This document shows, piece after piece, positions 9,735-20,813 of a DNA stretch of 64,000 nt. Source of the DNA: Trifolium pratense. Taxonomy: Eukaryota; Streptophyta; Magnoliopsida; Fabales; Fabaceae. The notes beneath the pieces were generated by a model. The model had not been told where the DNA came from, did not search any database, and saw only the letters and a program-made list of their open reading frames with translations. The number at the start of each line of letters is the position of its first letter. Positions within the stretch are counted from its first letter, which is position 1. The translations under genes were made by a program, and so were the position numbers. The stretch spans positions 41,081,362 to 41,145,361 of the forward strand of contig NC_060061.1 in NCBI RefSeq assembly GCF_020283565.1. Reading direction: 5' to 3'.

Positions 9735-12606
9735 TTAAGTCCAAAAAGTCTCACTCTTAAGAGGCTCATAATCTTGGAATACATTAGAAGATGATGAAGA
9801 AGAAGATGGAAAGTTGAGATATTGTGGAAGGACTCCATAGCAATTATTATTTTCAGATAAGAGCATGAATTTGTCATCTTGGTCAACATGTGTTGGTAAT
9901 GAGTCAGTAACAGTGGCAGAGTCTTGTTGCATCTGGATGCAGAGTATCTCTGCTTGAGCTACTGCAAGTTGCATTTGTAATTGTGAAACTTGACTTTGAA
10001 GGTATGATATGGCTCCAACACATCCATAAACAGGATCTCTCACTCTTGCATTTGCTTCATAAACTAAACTGTTTACTGCTTCTGCTCTTTGATGAATTGG
10101 AAGCTCCTGATGAAAAACATATAGACTAGGGTTATAAAGATTGTGTAATGTTAATGTAGACTCAAAGTTAGCACATGCTTCACAAGAGTTTTTGGGCTTG
10201 GAACAATTAATATGTGTAGTAAGGTTTTAAATTCAAATAAAGGTCTATGATTGTGATTTGGATTGGGACATCGGAGTATTTTTTTCTCTCGGTGACACGA
10301 GAGCGGATCTTCTCCCGTGGATTTTTTTTCTAAAGTGACATCTCAGCCACTCATTCCATATTTGCAGTATACTATTCATACCTTCATATGACTCAAAATT
10401 AAAAGGTAGAGATTTACATTGGACTACATCCAGCGAATATTTCACTGGAGAAGATATGTTTTCCCGCGACACAAATGCAGTTACGATCGATGTTACGTTA
10501 ACTGCATTTGACCGTGATTCTATGTCACACTAATTAAGGGTCACCAACACTAACATTGTGGTTACCATGTGACATCAAGTACATGTACTTCTTCGTAAAA
10601 TCTAATTCATTTGTCTTATAATAATTGTCACATTTTAAATTTAAAAAATTGACCCAAAATAATTATCATTTTCCAATGTCATACTTTTTTTCAACTTATT
10701 TTCATAAGCTCTCTAAAATCGATAATGAAAATAAATTATACTGTATCATATATAAAAATAGTTGGGTAAATGATCATTTACCCCCCTGCAAAATAAGCAA
10801 ATTTTCGTTTACCCCCCTGTGCATATTTTTTTTCTGTTTACCCCCCTGCAAAAAATAAATTCTCTCATTTTGCCCCCTGGCTGTACAGCAGGACATGTGA
10901 CTGTGCAAATCTGCTGACGTGGCTTGTACACATGGAAAAAATCATTTATATTTTTTTAAAAAATTCCACGTCAGATTTTTTTTTTATAAAAAATAAATTT
11001 TTTTTCCTACAAAATAAAAAAACCAATTTTCTTATTTTCTTTTCCCAAAATTAAAAAAAAATTCCTACAAATAATTTTTTTTCCTACAAAATTTTAAAAA
11101 TTATATTTGTTTTCCTACAAACGAATTTAAAAAAAAAAAAATTCCTCCCAAAATAAAAAAATGAATTTTCTTATTTTACTCCCAAAATAAAGATTTACTC
11201 CGAAATAAAGTTTATTTCCAAATTAAATATTTTAAAGATTTATTTTCAAATCTCTTTAAATTAAAAAAAACATAATCTTTAATTTTTAAAAACAAAACTT
11301 TATTTTTTTTGTTAATCTCTTTGAATTAAAAAAAAAATAGAAGAAGAAGTTTTATTTGTGTTTTCCTCTTCTACCAAAATTATATGTGATATTAAATTAT
11401 GCAGCAAAAAAAATTAAGCAAAATTATGCTTCAATTCTTATGTGATATTAAATTGTGCAGCAACCTTAGCTTGTACTATATTGCAGCACTAAATTACGCA
11501 GACAAAAATAAAGATTCTATTTTTTTTAATTAAAAGATATTTGAAAATAAATCGTTAAATTCTTTATTTTGAGGACAAAATAAGAAAATTTAATTTTTTA
11601 TTTATGCAAAAAAAGTTATTTTTGTACGAAATCTTTTATTTTTTTTTATTTTGTAGGAAAAAAATTATTTGTAGGAAATTTTATTTTAAATTTTGGGAAA
11701 AAAAAATTCGTTTTTTTTTTTTGTAGGATTTTTTTTTAAAAAAAAAAAATTATGTGACATGGAATTTAAAAAATAAATATAAATGATTTTTTCCACGTGT
11801 ACAAGCCACGTCAGCAAATTTGCACAGTCACATGTCCTGCTGTACACCTAGGGGGCAAAATGAGGGAATCTATTTTTTGCAGGGGGGTAAACAGAAAAAA
11901 AATCTGCATAGGGGGGTAAACGAAAATTTGCTTATTTTGCAGGGGGGTAAATGATCATTTACCCAAAATAGTTTGACCTTATTTTATCTTTTGTTATAGG
12001 AATAACAAAAATTATATACTTATATGATAAGTGTTTATGTTATAAGTGCTTAAGTATGTGTTTGGTTTTGCGGTGGACAGAATTGATTTTGACAGAATTG
12101 AGTTTGACATAATTGATTTTAATAGAATTGAGTTTGATAGAATTGATTTATGTTTGGATATATTCATACAAAAGTGAGTTGAACAAAGAATTTGAGTGTA
12201 AAAATCAATTCTAAAATGAGAAGCTACAATTTCTAGCTTCAAGTAGAATCCATTCTGGAGGCAGAATCAATTCTACTTTTGAGGAACCAAACAAGTCAGA
12301 ATCCATTCTACATGTACAGAATCAATTCTGGCTACTCCAGAATTGAAACCAAACATACACTAATTAAACATAAGTAATTTTTTACATAAATAATTGATGG
12401 AGATCAATAAGAAATTTCAGGGTAATGAAGAGATATAGGAATGAAACCTGCAGCATTTTGCTGATATTGCTAGCACCAAAGACCTTATGAACAATGGCAA
12501 ACTTGCGTGGATCATCAGAAGGAAAGTAAGGGGCAAAGATGCATTCTTGTATGCAACGCCTTCTCAACAATTTGCAAGAAGCACAAGGAGAGGAACCTGA
12601 TCCCAT
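9735..12606 (-). CDS. LBD: LOB-domain transcription factor (LBD4/LBD12 type)
   Basis: Two exons on the minus strand: 12606-12448 and 10106-9735, joined in phase 0 across a GT..AG intron of 2.34 kb, giving 176 residues. The zinc-finger-like block C8-x2-C11-x6-C18-x3-C22, the FGASN (GAS) block around residue 43, the DPVYG motif and a coiled segment with Leu89, Leu96, Leu100 and Ile107 make a complete class I LOB domain (about residues 6-107). The intron position after KMLQ is the usual one in this family. LBD proteins are plant-specific nuclear DNA-binding factors acting at organ boundaries and in vascular and meristem development. The C-terminal tail is Ser-rich (a run near residue 160) and variable. 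Wording such as QVSQLQMQLAVAQ resembles LBD4/LBD12, but the exact orthologue is uncertain. The intron carries two transposons. Confidence 0.93.
10764..11964. mobile_element. Mutator-like foldback element in LBD intron
   Basis: Begins GGGTAAATGATCATTTACCC and ends with the same palindrome. A perfect 9-base duplication AAAATAGTT lies on both sides (10755-10763, 11965-11973). Inverted arms exceed 200 bases and include TTACCCCCCTGCA repeats, GACATGTGACTGTGCAAAT and CTGACGTGGCTTGTACA. The interior is extremely AT-rich and non-coding. It is wholly inside the LBD intron, so LBD pre-mRNA should contain a very long hairpin. Confidence 0.85.
12054..12360. mobile_element. Tourist-like MITE in LBD intron
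   Basis: Ends GTATGTGTTTGG and CCAAACATACAC are inverted repeats bordered by TAA on both sides (12051-12053 and 12361-12363), which fits PIF/Harbinger. The interior repeats AGAATTGATTTT/AGAATTGAGTTTGA phrases several times. Confidence 0.7.
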
Positions 12607-12737
12607 TTGATGGAAGATAAAGATTATAATTATTGATGTTGTTAACTTGTTATGATGAAGAGGATGATGAAACGTATATGCAGAACGATTAATATATATA
12701 TTGAGCTTTGGTGTTTAAGAGAATGAACCTAAAAGTT

Positions 12738-12746
12738 GTATTTATA
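12738..12746 (-). promoter_or_regulatory. Putative TATA box of the LBD gene
   Basis: The minus strand reads TATAAATAC about 130 bases upstream of the LBD start codon, a plausible distance for a plant core promoter with a leader of about 100 bases. No experimental support. Confidence 0.4.
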
Positions 12747-12749
12747 ATT

Positions 12750-13238
12750 ATAATATGGACTGAGATTTCAATTGTTAATTGTCTATGTAGAGTAGAATAT
12801 TATTAATTAGCTAGATGCACATGTCTTTCTTTGTAATGTAAAGTATGAGTTGATAATAATATATTAATTCTACGTACATTGATGTTCTAAGAAGAAAATT
12901 GGTAACCATTTCTTCAATGGAGATCATATATTATAATATACTTCACATGTAAATTGAGTGAAGTCAAGGTTAGATACATATTTCTATGATAAAAAAAAAG
13001 GGTTATTTTGAGAAATTTAGTTTGTCTTATTTAAGATAGAAAAGTGTTATTCAAACACATTTTTTTAACAAAAATACAATAAAACTACACTTTTTGCTTT
13101 TTTAAATATTTTTTGCACATCTCGATATACGTGCTGTGAGTGAAGAAAAAATAATGTTGTATTTTTGTCAACTTTTTTGTGTTTATATAACACGCCTCTT
13201 TAAGATATTGTAGAAGTTTATTATAGTTTGTTTTGTTT
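12750..13238. other. LBD upstream region
   Basis: AT-rich sequence that probably includes LBD regulatory DNA. No repeat terminus or gene was recognised. The minus frame at 13085-13330 looks fortuitous. Confidence 0.35.
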
Positions 13239-13750
13239 AACAGAGAATGAGACGATTTTAATGGTGAGATCTGAGACAGATATGGTGGTGATAGGTATTT
13301 GCATGTCACATTATTACTCCCAACGCTCAAGCCAAATATGTGTTTAAGGAGGAGTGAAAATGTAAAGTGATTGTAATGTGTTCTTTGGTGTCAAAACTTG
13401 TCTTTATATAAAAGGAGACAGTTATAACCATTTGTACCAACTACAACATTTGTCAACAGAAATAGAGATACTTAAAGATAACATATATAAGATTTAACAG
13501 AGAATTGGACGATTTTAATGGTGAGATATGAGACAGTTATGGTGGTGATAGGTATTTGCATGTCACATTAGTACTCAAACGCTCAAGCCAAATATGTGTT
13601 GGAGAAGTGAAAGTGTAAAGTGACTGGAGTGTGTTCTTTGGCTTCAAAATTTGCCTTTATATAAAAGGAGATCGTTATAACCATTTGTGCCAACTACAAC
13701 ATTTGTCAACAGAAATAGGGAGATACTTAAAGATAAAAGATATAAGATTT
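13239..13750. repeat. Tandem duplication of about 256 bases, promoter-like
   Basis: Two direct copies, 13239-13495 and 13496-13750, run from AACAGAGAAT through AGATACTTAAAGATAA with roughly 10 percent differences. Each copy contains CTTTATATAAAAGGAG, which resembles a TATA box on the plus strand, followed by CAACTACAACATTTGTCAAC. Each also contains TGCATGTCACAT. No gene starts directly downstream. A short plus frame (13631-13837) is not recognisable. Confidence 0.75.
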
Positions 13751-14467
13751 TCACTCTTATTGCTGGAGTTGTGCCCAAGTTTTAAAAAACTTGACCAAGA
13801 ATTATTTTCACATAAAATCGAACTTGAATTCTCTTAAACTAATTGTCTTGGTAGGAGCTCATTAATTACTTGAGAGATCTAGTTATAAATGATTTTTTTT
13901 TTAATAATTACTAGTATTTTGGCGGTGGTCAAACACAGGCTAGGCGCGTGATGGGTTGGCAATTCACGCAGTTGTGTAGATTTTACGTACACATTGACTC
14001 TTCAATCTTATTTTTATATACACACATAACGTATAGTATACATGTGCAAATCTAAGTTGAAGTTTATTTATAGAGTCTAAGTTGAAGTTTTCACACTTGA
14101 ATAACAGATTAAGTTGTAATACAGCTGTTAGCATTGGATATTCACTTCAATTTGTTTAAGTTAATTAGAATTCTTTTGTCAAGAAAAGAAGTTAATTGGA
14201 ATCCTAACATGCATGGACCAAGACTCCTTGAGATAAGGGTTCAACCAACGTGAATGTTTGTTTTGTTGATTTGGGCTTTCACATCGAAACCACCTCTCTC
14301 CCTCTTTTCTCTACTTGCTTAAAAGTTCAATTAATGCGTAAATTATTTATTCAAATCATGAGAACTTGCTAGCCACAAAACCAAGAGCAATGCTTGAGAG
14401 AGTATTAATTACTTTCATGCTTATGCAATGTTGGTCATTGATAATTGAAATATAGATATTTTGGTTT
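13751..14467. other. Intergenic, no gene seen
   Basis: AT-rich sequence between the tandem duplication and the next foldback element. No reading frame with family features and no repeat terminus was found. Confidence 0.4.
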
Positions 14468-14476
14468 TTAAATATT

Positions 14477-15385
14477 GGCTTAAATGCACTTTTGATCATC
14501 CTATTTTCAAAAACATGAAGTTTTGGTCCCCTATTTTAAAAACCAACTTTTTGATCCCCCAATTTTAATTTTTTCAAAGTTTTGATCCCTCATCCCGTTT
14601 TGAAGTCAATTTTGCTTATGTTGTTTTGTTAATAATGATGTGGCAACGCCTATTAGACAAAATTATAATGGATGGCAAAACGCCTTATCAACCGCAAAGC
14701 ATCATGATATAAGGGACAATTAATCAAAATAAGAAAGAAAAAAAAAAGATGAAAACAGTTTTCAGAATTTTAATGAATTCTCTAAATTACTTGTACTTTA
14801 TAATCGTGTTTTCAGAACAATATCAGGAGGTTCAAGTTGACCCAGGAACCGGCCAATACCCTGGTTGGTTCAACCACGACCAGTTTTGTTAGGAATCAAT
14901 ATTTTGGGAATTTTCAAGATTTGATAAATTTAGGGTATATTGAGATTTTAGGGATTTTGATTTTTGAAGATGATGAATATGTTTAATGCTTATGGAAGAT
15001 AATTTTGATTTGTTTGAGTTAATTAATTTTGACAACGGTGTTTTTAAAATTTTTGGGATTTTGATGAAACTGGTGAAAATAATGAACACGTGGTGATGAA
15101 TATTATGAACACAACGAAGAAGATGATGAACACATTAAATTTTTATTTTTTTTAAAAAAATATTTAATTAAAAAAATTAACAATGAGGTGTATTATAAAT
15201 TTGTCTACTAAGCGCTGCCACATCATTAATAACAAAGCCACATAAGCAAAATTGACTTCAAAATGGAATGGGGGATCAAAACTTTGAAAAAATTAAAATT
15301 GGGGGACCAAAAAGTTGGTTTTTAAAATAGGGGGACCAAAACTTCATGATTTTGAAAATAGGGGGATCAAAAATGCATTTAAACC
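14477..15385. mobile_element. Mutator-like foldback element
   Basis: Begins GGCTTAAATGCACTTTTGAT and ends AAAAATGCATTTAAACC. A perfect 9-base duplication TTAAATATT flanks it (14468-14476, 15386-15394). Inverted arms of about 200 bases contain TTTTGATCCCC and GATGTGGCA phrases. The centre (14720-15180) is non-coding. Confidence 0.82.
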
Positions 15386-15639
15386 TTAAATATTTTTAAG
15401 TGGCGAAAATCGCAAACACTAAAAAAAAATTGCAAAATTGAAAAATACATCTTCAAAATAACGCTTCAACATAGTAACAAATATCATTAGTCTTTTATCA
15501 TCTAAGTTGTATTTATATTACAGATCGAACAATTTCATTCTTTTCTTTTATAAGAAAAATATATCATATATGAGAATACAAGGTGTACCCCAACATATGT
15601 ACAATTATGATGACGTATATGTTTATAAAATAGAGGAAA

Positions 15640-15860
15640 TTTTCATCTTACAAGTCGGTTTTGTAAGGTTAAGTTAAAACTAACTCTCAATTCTAAGATA
15701 GTATCAGAGCGGAGCCTCCTCAACTTGATCCATTGAATTGTCTGCTATCAGGTTTCTGACCAGGTCATCCACCATTTATATCTGCACCCCAAACTAATAG
15801 TGTTGGATGCGAGAGGGTGTATCGAGAAGTCTCATTATGTTGCGAGATAACCTGAATATA
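15640..15860. mobile_element. TRIM-type retroelement remnant
   Basis: Contains CTTACAAGTCGGTTTTGTAA and, after TTCTAAGATAG, a degraded primer-binding site TAGTATCAGAGC near 15700. A purine run GAGAGGGTG precedes TATCGAGAAGTCTCA near 15820, which looks like the start of a 3' LTR. The same order is clearer at 23023-23266. Both LTRs are damaged. Confidence 0.55.
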
Positions 15861-16196
15861 TGTTGGTAAAGTTTGATGCAATCCTCAATTCTAAGAATAA
15901 TATTGATCTAATTCATTCAAATGGATTAGTAAACCGACCAGAGTAATGCAAACCTAAGTTCTTTCTCATCTAGTCATCTTTATCATAAAACCAACCCCAT
16001 AATAAAGTTTTAATGTGTGGAATAATTCTATGGCAATCGGCAATTTTTCCATTAAACACCGTTCAAATTAGTAACCAACAACCCTTCAGTTTTCTCCCAC
16101 TTAACAACGCCACAAATTACAACAGGATGCTCTTAGCATCATTAGGTTAGAAATGAATCATGTCGAACTTAACTCATTTTGACTCGATAAGAATTG
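15861..16196. other. Intergenic, no gene seen
   Basis: Nothing recognisable between the TRIM remnant and the CACTA terminus. Confidence 0.4.
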
Positions 16197-16545
16197 CACT
16201 ACAACAAATAAGAGGATTTAATAGCGTTTTTTTAGCTTTTAATAGCGCTTAAAAACGCTATTACTGATACTGCTATTATAGGTTTGGTACCTATAATAGC
16301 GTTTAAAAACGCTATCAATTGTAAATATTTAATGGCGCTTATTGAAAAAACCGCTGTCGTATGTTGCTTACTGCTACTTCGGAGAAGGCTTTTATAGTGT
16401 TTTACTTTAGAAGCGCTATTATAGGTGATATATTTAATAGCGCCCGAATATAAAGCGTTATTATAGTCCTTCAAATACACAGGCTTTAATAGCGCCCGCA
16501 CTACATATAATAACGCTTTCTTGAATAAACGCTATTAAAGGTCCT
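16197..16545. mobile_element. Isolated CACTA (En/Spm-type) transposon end
   Basis: Starts CACTACAACAAATAAG, the typical CACTA terminus, and continues with at least ten subterminal repeats of AATAGCGCT / AGCGTTTTTA / ACGCTATTA in both orientations. That is the usual transposase-binding architecture of this superfamily. A matching opposite end (TTTGTTGTAGTG with such repeats) was not found in the window. The minus frame 16232-16501 runs through the repeats and is not a gene. Confidence 0.75.
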
Positions 16546-17688
16546 TCTTTTAAAAAAGAAAATCAAATTTTTAATAGGCTATACGTTGAATATAAAAAAA
16601 AGAGCCAACAAATTTCATTGATTGTAATCAAACACCACAGAAGGCATTCATACAGTGTACCATACAAAGTATATTATTGGAGTCCTCAAACTTGTGAGGT
16701 TATATCAGCAACAATAATCAATGCTATTTGAGGGATTTGAATTGTTCTTGATAGCTTCTTCACTACATACTAACTAGTTTGACTCTATCTACAGGGATAT
16801 ATATGTGTGTGTGTCTAAATAGTACAATGTAACCATTATCAGTTTTTATACATGAAGTGGCAACTGGCAAGCACTATTTGAAAGTGTTCAGCTTTCGTAT
16901 TATCTGTATTATCAGTTGAACTAGTTCTTAGAGACCATTTTAACCATTATCTATTCTAGACGTAAAGTAACAATAATTTGCTCATTAAATACGTAGGACA
17001 TTGGTATAATAGTTTATGAATGTATCAAAATTATAAACACATTTCTAGATATATCTTTCGTTGGAGAGATCTATCTTTGAATTGTCTTTCCTTAATTTGT
17101 TTGGATCTTGAATGCATTTTTCATTAATTAATTTGGCCCAATAAATACAACAAAAGACACCAGAGTGACTATTAATAGAGGTTTGGTCTAGCGGAAGAGG
17201 ATAGATTTCTACAATGTGGCTAGCTAAAATTTGAATCTCGGCCAAAAGAGGTATCGACAGACATTGAATAGGGAACCTATGAAGAAAAAATAAGACCCTG
17301 ATTGGAGTGACCATATTTCACAATTGATGATGACTATTTCTCCTTTGTATTGTCTTAAGGCTTGCTATTACAAGGTCTTGTTATCAAAAGAACTTCTGGT
17401 CAAAAAATAAGAATCAACAGAACTTGCTTAATAACGAAGATTAATGAATCAACATCAACTGACACGGATTTCTTTTTTATAACTAACACCACGTAATTGC
17501 TTATCCACCCCTCTCACCCTCTGTCACTCATATAACTTTATAATGCCTGAGCAAGGATACTAAACCCCCCTATTAACCTGGAGCAATATGGATGAGTACA
17601 CATAGCTTTCACTAGCCAAACAGAAGTGAGTTATCAGAATCCAGATATAGTATGAAACTAAGAATCAATCAACAAAGTACCAGTATGA
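16546..17688. other. Region downstream of the DFO-like gene
   Basis: No gene identified. It may hold the 3' untranslated region of the DFO-like gene (minus strand) and transposon debris. A tRNA-like stretch near 17178-17255 (GGTTTGGTCTAGCGGAAGAG) is only suggestive. Confidence 0.35.
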
Positions 17689-19818
17689 TTACAAACTTGA
17701 AACCTTGGAGGTTGCAATCTGTACTATCTGCTTCAGCTGATCACGAAATAAAAAGGCAGATGTTAGTCTTGATAAAAGAAACTCAGATATACAATGTCTG
17801 TTCGCAAATGGTAAAATCACAGTAGTTTTTTTTTTAACATCTAATATAAGTAATTAGTAGAAGGAACTGAACCAATAACTTCTTTATCACATAATCTTTG
17901 TGATCATATGCTATTATCTTTATTAACTTATTCTTTCTAATGTTAATGGTGAAAAGAGAAAACACCAAATATAGATCAAGGTTTAACACTCAAATGCTGA
18001 AATGTAAACATCACACACTCAAACAATGAAATGATCACTAAAAAGAAGTCAAGGATATAAAATGATTAACCTCAAATTTGGATGTGGTTCATGCAATTCA
18101 CCATTGACCTGCAGAAGGCTTTGTCGTTCATATAACTTTCGCATATTCTGTCTCTTAATTCCATTTCTGAAGGAAGTGCTTGCTAGACATCGTTTTTCTT
18201 TGTAGGGTAAGTCCAACTTTTGCCGCTCTCTTGTTTTCCTTTCTAGGTACTCTGTTGCTTGTACCTGAACTGCTCATATGACAACAGAATTAGCAGTGAA
18301 CAAGTGATATTTATATTTATAATAATGCACAAATTCTTGAAAGAATATAAAAATCAACTTTAAATATAAATGTCCATAAAATTAGCCACTAAAGAGAAAA
18401 GTTTGACAAGTATAATTAGACCATCATAAAACCTCGCACATTTATGCCAGCAAAATTCCTCAAATATTTCGCTGATTTGCTTGGAGAGCCATGGAGCATT
18501 CTGGTCTAACCAAATATAACACCACAATAAACAACACACTTCCACAGAATTTGGGCACCTTTTGCAACCAAAATATTTTGATCAAATCATAAATGGTAAG
18601 GATCAAATCACAAATAAGAAACTGTTCTCAAATTTTGAATATCATAATCTGAAAATGATGTGTACATATGGTCTTCAATTGCAATACAGTTACAAAGACT
18701 CATATACCTATAAAATCATTATATTATGGTCGCAATTGCAGTAACCGCTAGCAATTTACTAATTCAGAACTATGCTCAGAAGCCAGAACAATAATAACGT
18801 GAATGTTCAATGCAGTGGATAAGGATATACCAGAACGTGAAGTAATTGATGTCATTGCAAAGTTCCTAAGCCTAGTAATCTCTGTGATAGTAGTTGCCTT
18901 CGACTTTTCAGGAAACGCGTCTCTTCCAAGCTTTTGAACATCATCATTTCCAATGCAACGCAAAGCATTTTCACATGCCTATTTGCCAAAAAGTAATAAT
19001 TAAGCAACAAAAACAAAAGAAACAGAAATTTCAAACTAAAAGTATCAAAGACTACAGAATTTTACATCACTATTTCATAATATCATACATTCAATTTAAT
19101 CAAAACTAATAAGTCCATTGTAGAAAAAACATTAAATAAGCTAAATCTCGAATTGCGCATTATCACAAACAAATAGAATGCTTTACTAATTACCTTAACT
19201 GCAACTGAATGAAAACCGTTCTGCACAGCATCCTCAACAAACTTTAACCATTCTACCGGCGAAACTTGAAGCAATTGAAAACTAGCGGATTTGATTTCAC
19301 GCATAACTAAAGCTTCATATCTCAAAGCCAGACAACTCTTCAAAATTGAAATTCCAAAACACATAAAAATACGAATTAACATACTGTTATACAAACAATT
19401 GATATAGAAATTGAATCATTATAACAATGCTAGATCTATGTTATTTCTAGAGTTACGAATTTAGAACTTTTCGTGTGAAATACAAACAAATCAAATACAC
19501 TAAAAATGCTAGAAGATTCAGAAATTCGGAATTTGTAGAAGTACCTCTAGATCTCCAACGAGAGCGAAAGCGCGAACGAAGAACTCGAGAACGAGTAGCT
19601 TATCGTGGACGGATTCTGCAGCGATTGATTGAATGATGGATAGTGATTCAGATTTGAGGAGTTGCATCAAGCTGGATCGAATCTCCACTAAGGATTTCAC
19701 GTCTTTGGAGACTAAAAGCGAATCCAGAAATCGGAGCGTAGCGTTGCCGAAACTGCGAGAAATGAAATCTAAGTTTTTTTTTTTTTTATAAGCAGAAATG
19801 AAAATCAAAGTGTTCGTT

Positions 19819-19907
<89 letters not shown>

Positions 19908-19971
19908 AGTACCTTCTGGTTTGGATGAGGTAGCGAAAGAGGGAGAGTTGTTGTTCGACGGAGTGTGACAT
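17689..19971 (-). CDS. DFO: DFO-like meiotic double-strand-break factor
   Basis: Six exons on the minus strand: 19971-19913, 19752-19545, 19337-19194, 18978-18831, 18269-18109 and 17736-17689. They join in frame through GT..AG introns to a 255-residue protein ending KVSSL. Blocks such as DVKSLVEIRSSL, KLLVLEFFVRAFALVGDLES, CLALRYEALVMREIKSAS and ACENALRCI match my memory of Arabidopsis DOUBLE-STRAND BREAK FORMATION, a plant-specific protein needed to start meiotic recombination. The N-terminal two thirds look alpha-helical, and the C-terminal part is basic (residues about 190-235). There is no signal peptide or membrane segment. The fifth and sixth exon borders are the least certain, since the exon 5 donor is GTCAAT. 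Intron 1 contains a long (CT)n tract. The assignment rests on recalled similarity, not a search. Confidence 0.7.
19824..19903. repeat. (GA)n microsatellite in DFO intron 1
   Basis: About 40 GA units in a row. On the DFO-coding strand this is (CT)n starting within 15 bases of the 5' splice site and ending some 70 bases before the acceptor of the same 160-base intron. It also produces a false Leu-Ser repeat frame. Confidence 0.95.
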
Positions 19972-20202
19972 TTGGAGGGAGAAAGGATTGGAATTTGGCG
20001 GGTAAGGAAACGTTCTTGAGAATGAGAACTTAGAAATTTTGAATTCGATTGGGGTTTAAATATGAAGAAGGATCCAAAAAAAAAATTATGAAGGAGGAGA
20101 GAATAGAGAAAAAGTATGTCACACAGCCTATTTTTTTTAGCGGCGCAGCTTTTTGTCCGTCTACCTTTTGTTCATATGTAATTATTATAATTATAAAGGA
20201 AG

Positions 20203-20736
20203 AATAAATGTCACACTATGGGACCAGACCAGCTATAGGGGCGCTAAAGTGTAATATTGATGCAGCATGCTATAGCGAGATTAATATGTACGGTGTTGCA
20301 GCATGTGTGCGAGACGCTCAGGGCTGCTTTGTGAAGGCGTATACGCGGAGTTTCGAAGGAAAGCAGGAGATAGCGGAAGCAGAAGCACAAGGTGTGTTGG
20401 AAGCTCTACGTTGGATAAGGCATGAAGAAATGACAAACATTCTAATTGAAACGGATTGTCTTTAAGTGGTACAAGCTATTCATTCTAAATCTAGGAATAA
20501 TACTGAGTTTGGTATTGTTATTGAGTTATGTCGTAGACTGTTAAATTTGAGTACGAACTGTAAGGTCAGTCATTTTAGAAGACAAGTTAATCGAGTAGCC
20601 CATGATCTTGCTCAGGCAACTCGTTCTTTTGCTAGTCCTCAGGTCTTTGATCATTGTCCACCTTGTATTGAAACTACTATTATGAATGAAATGCACTAAG
20701 TTTGCTTTTATAAAAAATAAATGTCACACCATGGGA
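20203..20736 (+). pseudogene. 5'-truncated LINE insertion, RNase H fragment
   Basis: The plus strand encodes a plant LINE-type RNase H (RVT_3) fragment. ALKCNIDAAC holds the first catalytic Asp, EIAEAEAQGVLEAL the Glu, and ILIETDCL the second Asp. An in-frame TAA at 20463-20465 follows TDCL, where a Gln codon (CAA) would be expected, and the frame then continues (VVQAIHSK to MNEMH) up to 20699. A 21-base target duplication with one mismatch flanks the insert (20203-20223 and 20716-20736), and a short A-rich tail precedes the right copy. The insertion lies about 250 bases upstream of the DFO-like gene. The apparent start codon belongs to the target duplication, not the LINE. Confidence 0.85.
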
Positions 20737-20813
20737 ACTATGAAAAGGGGCTTTAGGGTTTTTTTTTAAAAAAAAACAAAGTGTAAAAATATTTTACAAT
20801 ATCAAATTCAAAT

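Noticed and set aside
17160..17260. tRNA-like sequence GGTTTGGTCTAGCGGAAGAG
   Set aside because: No convincing box B at the right distance and no cloverleaf; too weak to list as a feature.
19786..19971. Minus frame with a long Leu-Ser repeat
   Set aside because: The repeat is the (CT)n tract of DFO intron 1; the frame is spliced out after residue 19.
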